Positions 1 to 5,896 of a stretch of 6,405 nt of DNA are shown one piece after another. This stretch comes from an uncultured Lachnospiraceae bacterium. GTDB lineage: Bacteria > Bacillota > Clostridia > Lachnospirales > Lachnospiraceae. Both the position numbers and the translations under genes were made by a program. The stretch covers positions 1 to 6,405 of the forward strand of contig CAMZDH010000034.1 in NCBI GenBank assembly GCA_947305345.1, given 5' to 3'. Under the pieces are notes generated by a model. It ran no database searches and had not been told where the DNA came from. It saw only the letters and a list, made by a program, of their open reading frames with translations. Every line of letters starts with the position of its first letter. Position 1 is the stretch's first letter.

Positions 1-213
1 TTTACAAAAACGCTCGCGCCGTCGATCCGGACCGGTTATATGATACTCCCGAAAGCATTACGGGAACGCTTTCGGGAGCAGTTGGGATTTTATTCCTGTA
101 CGGTGCCGGTACTCGACCAGCTCGTCCTTGCGGTTTTCCTCCGCGAAGGGCATTATGAACGCTATATCAACCGGCGGCGTCGGGCGATGAAGCGGGAATC
201 GTTTCCCCGGTGA
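1..213 (+). pseudogene. C-terminally truncated MocR/GabR/PdxR-type regulator (aminotransferase-domain fragment)
   Basis: Frame 1 on the plus strand is open from the window edge to a TGA at 211-213 and gives 70 residues. They match the fold-type I aminotransferase domain of MocR-family GntR regulators. FTKTLAPS (residues 1-8) carries the PLP Schiff-base lysine at residue 3. Arg10 lies seven residues later, the same Lys/Arg spacing as in GabR. FYSCTVP at 30-36 and REGHYERYINRRRR at 48-61 are also typical. From family knowledge, about 160 residues normally follow the lysine and include the substrate carboxylate-binding arginine; here only 67 follow. The other two plus frames past 213 do not restore homology, so this looks like a real truncation and not a single frameshift. 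The N-terminal part, with the winged-helix domain, lies outside the window. The last 47 bases are antisense to the end of the CPBP protease gene. A short functional variant cannot be excluded, but loss of function is likelier. Confidence 0.75.
46..78. repeat. Inverted repeat, 11-bp perfect arms
   Basis: CTCCCGAAAGC at 46-56 is exactly complementary to GCTTTCGGGAG at 68-78, with an 11-base loop. It lies inside the regulator remnant and about 90 bases beyond the protease stop codon in the direction of the minus-strand operon. The stem is strong enough to act as a transcription terminator for that operon. However, the minus-strand sequence after it (TATCATATAACC) is not a proper U-tract, so the terminator role is a weak inference and the repeat may be incidental to coding sequence. 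Confidence 0.5.
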
Positions 214-1330
214 GCTCGAACGGGAGCGGCTGCGAATGCCGTCCGACAAGCCTGATCACGAGGATGACCGTGACGACCGTCAATGAGATCGGAATCAGCC
301 GCGTGAGAACGCCCGGATTGAAGTCGAAATGGAACTTCCACCCGCTACCTGAGTAGGAAAAGCCCTGCATCAGCGTCGACCAGGAGAGCGCCAGCTCCGT
401 CTGCAGCAACGTGACGAGGCCAAGGACCGTAAAGACGATCATGCCGGGGCGCTTGAAACTCAGACGGTTCGCACTTCTCGCGACCGGGCGGGAAAGCCTG
501 AAAAGATCCATCTTCTTCGCCGGGATCAGCATGAACATGCCGACGGCCGTGAGCGTCATGACCGCGAGATTCCAGATGAGACTGACGTCCATTCCCATCA
601 GCGCGAAAATGTCCGGGATCGAGCCCGTGAGATTGATCATGAAATGCAGAAAGATCGTATACCAGATGTTGCCGGTCCGCATGTAGACCGTCGCGAACAG
701 AAGCCCCAGCGGGAACGCGAGCAGGAACTGCGCCGCATTGCCGTGCACGAGCCCGAAGAACAGCGCGGACGTGAAGGCCGCGACCGTCTGTCCCCAGTGG
801 TGGACGCTGTCCATGAGGAGTTTCCGGAACGCGAGCTCCTCCAGGATCGGAGCGCCAAGCACCGCGTAGATCGTCATGATCAGCGCCGTCTTGTCGTCGA
901 TCCCCTTCATCAGTTCCACGTCCGCGCCGAAATACGCCGGCAGATTGCCGATCGTCGCGCCGATTCCCCAGAGACCGAATGCCAGAAGGACGATGACAAT
1001 GAATTCCCTGCCGCTTAAGTTCCTGCGTTCCGGCTGATAGCGTTCCTTCGGCAGGATCTTCCGGGCGATCAGGATCCCGGCGCCGATCCCGACCACGGAA
1101 CCGACGATCTCGCCGAGATAAAGGATGTTCATGAAGGCATCGCTGTTCAGGAGTTCCAAAAGATACTCAAAGATCCCCTCGAGCCCTTCGGCGCTGAGAA
1201 AAACCTCCTGACTCAGAACGACGGCGATCGATGCTGCGGAAACGATCGCCACGATGACGGCCCCGATCACCTGCATCGAAAGGAAAAGTGCCAGCGCACC
1301 GAATCCAAGGCGGTTATAGGCTTTTTTCAT
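167..1330 (-). CDS. CPBP family intramembrane glutamic endopeptidase
   Basis: A 387-residue polytopic membrane protein with all three CPBP (CAAX protease and bacteriocin-processing, ABI) motifs: EELAFR at 164-169 (Glu164-Glu165 and Arg169), FGLVH at 192-196 and HFMIN at 229-233. These supply the catalytic glutamates and the histidine/asparagine residues that complete the active site in the membrane. Roughly nine or ten hydrophobic segments are visible. The core spans about 105-245; three further hydrophobic stretches (about 250-270, 297-316 and 343-361) form an extension that makes it longer than a usual 200-300-residue member. The family cleaves membrane or prenylated substrates; the substrate here is unknown. 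The ATG at 1328-1330 has a perfect AGGAGG (1337-1342) six bases upstream, inside the end of the phosphoesterase gene, and only one base separates that gene's stop from this start. It is the last gene of the operon. The polar 28-residue tail overlaps the regulator remnant on the other strand and may have been altered by the rearrangement there. Confidence 0.93.
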   Translation of the reverse strand: MKKAYNRLGFGALALFLSMQVIGAVIVAIVSAASIAVVLSQEVFLSAEGLEGIFEYLLELLNSDAFMNILYLGEIVGSVVGIGAGILIARKILPKERYQPERRNLSGREFIVIVLLAFGLWGIGATIGNLPAYFGADVELMKGIDDKTALIMTIYAVLGAPILEELAFRKLLMDSVHHWGQTVAAFTSALFFGLVHGNAAQFLLAFPLGLLFATVYMRTGNIWYTIFLHFMINLTGSIPDIFALMGMDVSLIWNLAVMTLTAVGMFMLIPAKKMDLFRLSRPVARSANRLSFKRPGMIVFTVLGLVTLLQTELALSWSTLMQGFSYSGSGWKFHFDFNPGVLTRLIPISLTVVTVILVIRLVGRHSQPLPFELTGETIPASSPDAAG

Positions 1331-1331
1331 T

Positions 1332-2018
1332 TCAGTCCTCCTGTTTTTTCAAGTACTTCGTAAACAGTTCTTTCCGTATTTTCGCCGCCGGATCCAGGCG
1401 GTCCCGCCACATCGGGTAATCGTCGTCCGGGATCTCCAGCTCGTATTTGTCGCAGGCGTTGATGACCTTGGTCCCGTGGTACTCGTCCACGCGCTTGAAG
1501 CCCGCGCTGTAGGAGCGGTGCACGTGCCCGTGAATGAAATACTTCGGGTGATAGGCGTCGATCAGATCCCGGAAGCATTCAAACCCCCAGTGCGGCATGT
1601 CCTCGCCGTCGTTGACGCCGCGGATCGGCGCGTGCGCGAGCACGATGTCAATGCCGCCCGCCCGCCGGATCTTCCCTTTCAGCTTCCGGATCCGCTTTTG
1701 CATTTCCTGTTCCGTATACATGCAGTCGCCGTCATTGTAGCGCATCGAGCCGCCGAGCCCGAGGATCCTGAGTCCGTAAAAATCATAAATGCCGTCGTCG
1801 ACGGAAATGCATCCTTCAGGCGGCTGGAACTTGTAAACGCGGTCGTGGTTTCCCTGTACGTACAGAAGGTCCGCGTGCGACATCGTCACGAGAAAGCTCA
1901 AATACTTCGGGGACAGGTCGCCCGCCGACAGGATGAGATCGTACGCGTCCAGAAGATGCGGTTCGTAAAAGTCCCAGATCTTGCGATTTTCCTGATCCGA
2001 TACCAGAAGCAGCTTCAT
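1332..2018 (-). CDS. Metallophosphoesterase (calcineurin-like, YfcE-type)
   Basis: A soluble 228-residue protein of the calcineurin-like metallophosphoesterase superfamily, which hydrolyses phosphate mono- or diesters with a two-metal centre. Visible metal-site motifs are SDQEN at 7-11 (Asp8), AGDLSP at 32-37 (Asp34), GNHD at 56-59, LAHAP at 127-131 (His129) and GHVH at 164-167. The first motif is normally D-x-H; here it is D-Q-E, with Glu10 in place of the histidine. From memory, a clostridial subgroup shares this change and the LGLGGSMRYN stretch at 86-95, so it is probably a subfamily trait and not damage. The length suits a single-domain enzyme with no signal peptide. The substrate is unknown. 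The start ATG overlaps the TGA of the upstream BMP gene (ATGA, 2015-2018), so translation is probably coupled; a GAGG lies further upstream. It is the middle gene of a three-gene operon. A phosphodiesterase acting on a small nucleotide signal is possible but not shown. Confidence 0.9.
   Translation of the reverse strand: MKLLLVSDQENRKIWDFYEPHLLDAYDLILSAGDLSPKYLSFLVTMSHADLLYVQGNHDRVYKFQPPEGCISVDDGIYDFYGLRILGLGGSMRYNDGDCMYTEQEMQKRIRKLKGKIRRAGGIDIVLAHAPIRGVNDGEDMPHWGFECFRDLIDAYHPKYFIHGHVHRSYSAGFKRVDEYHGTKVINACDKYELEIPDDDYPMWRDRLDPAAKIRKELFTKYLKKQED
1337..1342 (-). promoter_or_regulatory. Ribosome binding site AGGAGG of the CPBP protease gene
   Basis: A perfect AGGAGG on the minus strand lies six bases before the ATG. 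It sits within the last codons of the metallophosphoesterase gene and fixes the protease start immediately after the preceding stop codon. Confidence 0.9.
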
Positions 2019-3964
2019 TTCGGTTCACCGTCCTCTTTGACCGGTTCCGCTTCCGCGTTCCGCTCCTGTAAAAGGATCAGCGTCCGGCCGGCGTCGTTCA
2101 ATTCCTCCGGCGCCGGGATGTGTCCCTCAATGTTCTCCGCGAGCCAGTCGATCGTCATGATCTCCTCCGGCAAATATACGTGGCGCTCATCGTCTCCCAC
2201 CGTGCCCGTCTTGGTCTTGATGATGCCGTTGAACGGTTTCAGGGACCCGTTCCGGATGCATTCCCGGAGGAACCTGACGAGCTTCTCCGTCTCCTCCGGC
2301 ACGTGCTTGGAAAGCAGCAGGTCCACGGCGTGGGACTCCATGCCCCACCAGTAGTTCACCGCGCGCTGCCCGCTCCGTTTGTCGGCCTCTTCCCAGCCGC
2401 CGTCACGAATGCTTTCGAGGATCCGCCGATAAAGGACGCCCCAGTCGCAGATCGGCATCGCGAGCCGCTCGTCCGAACCGTCCGGCAGGATCCGGTACAG
2501 TCCGAATTCGCGTTCCGCGTTCTTCGGCGCGACGAGTTCCCTGCCGGAAATGATCGACACCCCGTTCGCTTCAAAAAACACCTTCGGATCGGCGCCCTTT
2601 TCGGTCGTCCACGCGAGATAGACCCTGCCCTCCGGATTCACGGAGCGCACGCCGAGCGCGAACGCGTTGATGTTCGCGATGTTCGTCGGGATCGGGTAAT
2701 CCGAAAGGTATCCGATCTTTCCGTCCTTCGAGAGGATCCCGGCGACGATCCCGCTTAAGAATTTCGCCTCGTAGATCCGGGCATAATAGGTACGGATCAG
2801 GCGGTGCGTCGCGTTCAGCGTGCAGCAGAGGATCTTGACGTCCGGATGCCGGACCGCGGCCTTTAAGCAGGCCTCCATGAAAAGACGCGTCGCCGCGAAG
2901 ATCACGTTCGCGCCGTTTGCGACGGCTTCTTCCAACGCGTCTTCGATGCCGGTCTCCGGATCGACGTCTTCATAGACCGTCGTTTCAATGTCGTCCTTGA
3001 AAACGCTTTCGACGTACAGCCGCCCCAGCTCGTGGCCGTACGCCCACGGACTGACCGCGACCGGCCGGTTGTAAATGAACGCGATCTTCAGTTTCTTGCC
3101 GCTGCCGGAAAACAGGCGCTCGAAGACGTTCTTTCTCGGCGCTTCGCCGACCTCGGTCACGACCTGCACGCGGTTGTCCCGGCCAAGCAGCAGCATTTCA
3201 TCGCGGATCTTCAAGATCTCAGATTTGAATTCCTCCGGCATCTTGGAAAGTGACGCCTTGTACCCGTAGACGCTGAGGTACAATAGATACGCGTCGCCCG
3301 GCTGTACCACGGCGCCCTGAAGCTCCGGAATGCTCAGAAACGCCTGCAAGAACCGCGCGTAGGACGCTTTCAGGTTCATCCGCTCGTCTTCGGTCCACGG
3401 CACGTCCGCGTCCTTTTCCGCGAGTTCCAGGAACTGCTGATAGGAGCCCGGCCGCGTAAAGACGAGGAAGTTCACCGGACAGATCTTATAGAAATCCAGA
3501 TATTCGAAATAGGCCCTGTTTTCGGGGCTGTCGGTCCGTTTCGGGATCATCCGGGTCACGGTCGCCGGGATCGTCGGCGCGTCAAAGAATTTCAGGACAC
3601 TGACCCGCTTGTTGCCCTCCAGAATGTAATAGCGGTGCATGTATTCATAGGCTTTCACGGGATCGTGAATGCCTTCGGTGACGTGCGCTTCGCAAAGAGC
3701 CGACCACTTCGCGGCAAATTCGGTGTTCGGCGCGAGGAGCGGCATGTAGTTCGGCGCGAACGCGGTCCTGCGCCCGGCCGTGACCGTGCCTTTGATCGCG
3801 TCTGCGGGAATCTCCGTCAAGCCCAGGCTCACGCTCGCGACGCTCGGCTCATGGCTGAGAATCTCGTCGAGCACCTGAAGGTACGGGTACTCGCCCCTGG
3901 AGAGTGCGTCCCGGTATGATTTTTCGCCGCGTTTCAACGCCTCATTGTATTCCTGTGATTCCAT
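2015..3964 (-). CDS. Cytoplasmic ParB-like/BMP (PnrA-type) ligand-binding fusion protein
   Basis: A 649-residue protein. The C-terminal half (about 292-580) is a BMP/PnrA-type periplasmic-binding-protein fold, the family whose secreted members bind purine nucleosides for ABC import. Hallmarks are KIAFIYNRPV at 293-302, YYARIYEAKFLSGIVAG at 393-409, the KIGYLSDYPIP segment at 416-426 followed by NAFALGVRSVNPE at 433-445, and YWWGMESHAVDLL at 538-550. Unlike transporter lipoproteins it has no signal peptide, lipobox or membrane segment, so it should be cytoplasmic. Residues about 45-140 resemble a ParB/sulfiredoxin-like domain: EGIHDP at 97-102 and LEGNKRVSVLKFF at 115-127, placed like the GERR box of ParB. 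The helical middle (141-285) is unassigned. No permease or ATPase gene is adjacent, which argues for sensing over transport. The ATG at 3962-3964 follows GAGAAGGACG, a usable but closely spaced Shine-Dalgarno; no better in-frame start is seen. First gene of its operon, with its own promoter. The domain calls are firm for BMP and moderate for ParB-like; the function is inferred. Confidence 0.88.
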   Translation of the reverse strand: MESQEYNEALKRGEKSYRDALSRGEYPYLQVLDEILSHEPSVASVSLGLTEIPADAIKGTVTAGRRTAFAPNYMPLLAPNTEFAAKWSALCEAHVTEGIHDPVKAYEYMHRYYILEGNKRVSVLKFFDAPTIPATVTRMIPKRTDSPENRAYFEYLDFYKICPVNFLVFTRPGSYQQFLELAEKDADVPWTEDERMNLKASYARFLQAFLSIPELQGAVVQPGDAYLLYLSVYGYKASLSKMPEEFKSEILKIRDEMLLLGRDNRVQVVTEVGEAPRKNVFERLFSGSGKKLKIAFIYNRPVAVSPWAYGHELGRLYVESVFKDDIETTVYEDVDPETGIEDALEEAVANGANVIFAATRLFMEACLKAAVRHPDVKILCCTLNATHRLIRTYYARIYEAKFLSGIVAGILSKDGKIGYLSDYPIPTNIANINAFALGVRSVNPEGRVYLAWTTEKGADPKVFFEANGVSIISGRELVAPKNAEREFGLYRILPDGSDERLAMPICDWGVLYRRILESIRDGGWEEADKRSGQRAVNYWWGMESHAVDLLLSKHVPEETEKLVRFLRECIRNGSLKPFNGIIKTKTGTVGDDERHVYLPEEIMTIDWLAENIEGHIPAPEELNDAGRTLILLQERNAEAEPVKEDGEPK

Positions 3965-4006
3965 CGTCCTTCTCTGCTTCTCCGGCGATGCGCCGTTAAT
4001 TTTGTA

Positions 4007-4042
4007 ATAATATATTATATCCTACCTTCTCGTGGATGTAAA
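4007..4042 (-). promoter_or_regulatory. Sigma-A-type promoter of the BMP-phosphoesterase-protease operon
   Basis: On the minus strand, -35 TTTACA (4037-4042) and a perfect -10 TATAAT (4014-4019) are separated by 17 bases. Transcription should begin near 4007, giving a leader of about 43 bases before the ATG at 3964. The leader contains a small hairpin, CGGCG-CAT-CGCCG (3983-3995). The -35 box overlaps the U-tract of the preceding gene's terminator. Confidence 0.85.
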
Positions 4043-4082
4043 GAAAAGAAACGCCCGGAAGGCTTTTAAGACCTCCCGGGCG
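4038..4082 (-). terminator. Rho-independent terminator of the duplicated-domain lipoprotein gene
   Basis: About 20 bases after the lipoprotein stop codon, the minus strand forms a G+C-rich hairpin. CGCCCGG (4052-4058) pairs with CCGGGCG (4076-4082), extended by a few further pairs around one mismatch. In the direction of transcription it is followed by TTTCTTTTCTTT (4039-4050). Stem, loop and U-tract are all present and correctly oriented. Confidence 0.9.
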
Positions 4083-4101
4083 GCAAATGCGTTTTTCACG
4101 G

Positions 4102-5175
4102 TCAATGAGCGTCCGCTGCGCTCGCGAGGAGCGGCACCAGGTAATCTTGAATCCGGTCCAGAAGCCCCGCGACCTTCCCCGGCTTTCCGAAATAGTCGCT
4201 TAAGACCACGTCCCTGCCGGTCTCGATCAGCACGAGCGCATGCATCGCGTCCTCGGGGATCTCCCGGTAGTTGCCGGCGGAAACGTACGACGGATACACT
4301 TCGATGGTCGCGCCGACGAGCCGTCCGTCGTCGAGGTCGTAAAGGATCGCGTTCTGGGTGTAGGCGTTGCCGCCGCCGTATTCGTTCCGAACCGAAAGCT
4401 CAGCGATCTGATACTCCTTGTAACGCAGGACGATGCCGTCTTCGGTCACCTCGACCGTCACGTCGAGGCCGCGCCAGTCGTCCGGCATCGTGAACGTCAA
4501 TGCGTCCGACTCGAACACGTACGCCATTTCCGCGTCTTCCGTCGTCTCCACCGGAAGGCGCTCGCCCTTCGGCAGTACGATGCCCGCCTTTAAGAGCGGC
4601 ACGAGATACCGGTCAATGTAGCCAAGGAGCCGGCCGCTCTTCTCGGAATCGCAGCCGTAAAGCCCCGCGTAATTTGTGATGTAAAGCGTCCTGCCGGTCT
4701 CTAAGCGCACGAGCTCCTGAATATCCTCCGCAGGGTATCCGTCATAGGGAATGCCGTCCGCATCGAGTTTCATCAGATGAAGCGGATAATTCACGATCTC
4801 CGCCGTGATCATGTCGTTATGATCAAAGTAATACAGGATTTTATGAGGCGTCAGCGGATCGCCGCCCTGATACTCGCCGCTTTTCACGTATTTCAGCGTC
4901 ACGAGCACATAATCCTTGTACGTCGCTTCGATGACGTTCGCGTCCTCGTCATAAGAAACATCGACCGACCCGAGCCAGGCATCCGGCACGCGGAAGCTGA
5001 ATTCCCTGCCGCGCGTAATGTATTCCTCTTCCGGATCCGGCTCCGTGTTTTCCGGCAGTTCCTCTGCCGTCGTCTCTTCCGGCTGCGTCACGATTACGGG
5101 CGGTTCGTTATTGCAGGCTGCCATGAACAGAAGCACCGCAACAGCGGCGAGCGCGAGCGCGCATCTTTTGACCAT
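4102..5175 (-). CDS. Secreted lipoprotein with two tandem copies of an uncharacterised domain
   Basis: A 357-residue protein with a lipoprotein signal peptide: positively charged MVKR, a hydrophobic core and lipobox MAAC, with Cys21 the expected lipidated residue. An acidic Pro/Glu/Thr-rich linker (about 22-52) should space the protein from the membrane. Two copies of one domain follow, about 57-198 and 222-350. Matching landmarks are FSFRVPDAW/LTFTMPDDW (59-67 and 226-234), ATYKDY/LRYKEY (84-89 and 250-255), HKILYYFD/NAILYDLD (111-118 and 275-282), LVRLETGR/LVLIETGR (155-162 and 314-321) and IDRYLVPLLKA/IQDYLVPLLAS (187-197 and 342-352). I do not recognise the domain; the VPDAW-type opening recalls small secreted stress or adhesion domains, but no function can be given. 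The ATG at 5173-5175 is preceded by AGAGGA (5183-5188) seven bases upstream. It has its own probable promoter and a strong terminator, so it can be a single-gene unit. Confidence 0.88.
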   Translation of the reverse strand: MVKRCALALAAVAVLLFMAACNNEPPVIVTQPEETTAEELPENTEPDPEEEYITRGREFSFRVPDAWLGSVDVSYDEDANVIEATYKDYVLVTLKYVKSGEYQGGDPLTPHKILYYFDHNDMITAEIVNYPLHLMKLDADGIPYDGYPAEDIQELVRLETGRTLYITNYAGLYGCDSEKSGRLLGYIDRYLVPLLKAGIVLPKGERLPVETTEDAEMAYVFESDALTFTMPDDWRGLDVTVEVTEDGIVLRYKEYQIAELSVRNEYGGGNAYTQNAILYDLDDGRLVGATIEVYPSYVSAGNYREIPEDAMHALVLIETGRDVVLSDYFGKPGKVAGLLDRIQDYLVPLLASAADAH

Positions 5176-5210
5176 CTTTCGTTCCTCTTCTTTGGATCGT
5201 ATTTTTACTT

Positions 5211-5239
5211 AATTTATCACATTGAAAACAGGTTTTCAA
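5211..5239 (-). promoter_or_regulatory. Probable promoter of the lipoprotein gene
   Basis: On the minus strand, TTGAAA (5234-5239) and TAAATT (5211-5216) are spaced by 17 bases, giving a plausible sigma-A promoter ending about 35 bases before the start codon. The -10 box is imperfect; GATAAA, two bases upstream, is an alternative. The promoter contains a palindrome that spans its -35 and spacer. Confidence 0.55.
5222..5239. promoter_or_regulatory. 18-bp palindrome over the lipoprotein promoter, possible operator
   Basis: TTGAAAAC (5222-5229), a 2-base centre, then GTTTTCAA (5232-5239) make a perfect inverted repeat. It covers the proposed -35 box and half of the spacer, where a dimeric repressor would act. 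It has no U-tract after it on either strand, so a terminator is unlikely. The cognate regulator is not in the window. Confidence 0.5.
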
Positions 5240-5269
5240 GCAAATGCAGCCGGAGAACCTGAGCGCTGC

Positions 5270-5884
5270 TCAGTTCAGCGTTTTCACGTAAGCCCCGTCT
5301 TCGTTTCTGGAAAACCCCATTTTCTTCATGTACTTGACGTGCTCGGCGGCCTCGGAGCGGCAGCAAAGGCTTAAGATCCCGAACTCCGGCAGGCGGCTGT
5401 ACAGATACGCGCCGACGGAGCAGTCCCTGAACGCGGGGGTGGTATAGTCGATCAGGATCCGGAATGCGCCTTCTTCCCTGGTTCCGAGAAGCAGCCCGGC
5501 CGCCTGGTCGTCATAGAATACCGCGAAGCCTTCCGCGTTTTTCGCGGTCTCCGCATCGATGCCGGAGAAATACTTCCGAATGTCCTCCTCGTGCTTATGG
5601 AAGAACCATTCCGGGAAGCCCTCTCCCGCGCCGAACGCCTGGATCTGATATGTTTTTCCTTTGGTCCTGCTCTGCCGGATCAAATGATACAGATTGATGC
5701 CGACGAGGCATACGTTCATCAGCGCGGTCGGATAGGAACGGATCAGCAGCGCGTACACCGTGAAGATCGCGCTTCCGATCAGGTTGATCACGCGGAGCTT
5801 GACGACCGAAGTCATCAGCATCGAAACGAGGACCAGAAGCGACCCCGCGTAACCGATGACTTCAAACCACATTTCCTTCGTCAT
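5270..5884 (-). CDS. YgjV-like membrane protein with GNAT-like C-terminal domain
   Basis: A 204-residue protein. Residues 1-70 hold about three membrane segments in a pattern typical of YgjV-family inner membrane proteins: GYAGSLLVLVSMLM at 11-24, INLIGSAIFTVYALLIRSYP at 33-52, and NVCLVGINLYHLI at 57-69. The C-terminal 130 residues are soluble. They end with an arrangement like GNAT acyltransferases: AYLYSRLPEFGI at 159-170, then AAEHVKYMKKMGF at 179-191, resembling the final helix and 'MGF' strand of that fold. The acetyl-CoA loop (Q/RxxGxG/A) is not clear, so catalysis is uncertain. The ATG at 5882-5884 was chosen because GGAGAG (5891-5896) lies six bases before it and because the sequence from there is membrane-like. 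An in-frame start at 5947 would add 21 charged residues overlapping the DUF4097 gene. It follows the DUF4097 stop by 11 bases, so the two are probably co-transcribed. Role unknown. Confidence 0.8.
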   Translation of the reverse strand: MTKEMWFEVIGYAGSLLVLVSMLMTSVVKLRVINLIGSAIFTVYALLIRSYPTALMNVCLVGINLYHLIRQSRTKGKTYQIQAFGAGEGFPEWFFHKHEEDIRKYFSGIDAETAKNAEGFAVFYDDQAAGLLLGTREEGAFRILIDYTTPAFRDCSVGAYLYSRLPEFGILSLCCRSEAAEHVKYMKKMGFSRNEDGAYVKTLN

Positions 5885-5890
5885 GATGGG

Positions 5891-5896
5891 CTCTCC
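5891..5896 (-). promoter_or_regulatory. Ribosome binding site GGAGAG deciding the start of the YgjV-like gene
   Basis: GGAGAG on the minus strand lies six bases upstream of the ATG at 5882-5884 and touches the TAG stop of the DUF4097 gene. It supports the shorter start over the upstream in-frame ATG at 5945-5947, for which no comparable site is needed. Confidence 0.8.

Noticed and set aside
58..249. Minus-strand 63-codon open frame overlapping the protease end
   Set aside because: It overlaps the protease gene in another frame and is antisense to the regulator remnant. Its Arg/Ser-rich product has no family features.
1476..2354. Long plus-strand open frame (292 codons) opposite the phosphoesterase and BMP genes
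   Set aside because: Its translation is rich in Arg, Val and His with no recognisable motif, and it is antisense to two well-supported genes. High G+C coding DNA commonly leaves such open antisense frames.
2120..2758. Plus-strand open frame of 212 codons within the BMP gene
   Set aside because: Low-complexity Arg/Asp/Val composition and complete overlap with a conserved domain on the other strand mark it as a shadow.
3983..3995. Small hairpin in the leader of the BMP operon, as a riboswitch or attenuator
   Set aside because: A five-pair stem in a leader of about 43 bases is too short for a riboswitch, and no alternative pairing or terminator is visible.
4777..5262. Plus-strand open frame of 161 codons opposite the lipoprotein
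   Set aside because: It is antisense to the lipoprotein gene and its product is an Arg/Phe/His-rich shadow with no motif.
5259..5273. Hairpin CTGAGC-GCT-GCTCAG at the stop codon of the YgjV-like gene, as a terminator
   Set aside because: The stem is only six pairs and the minus strand continues with GTTCTCCGGC, not a U-tract. Readthrough into the lipoprotein gene remains possible.
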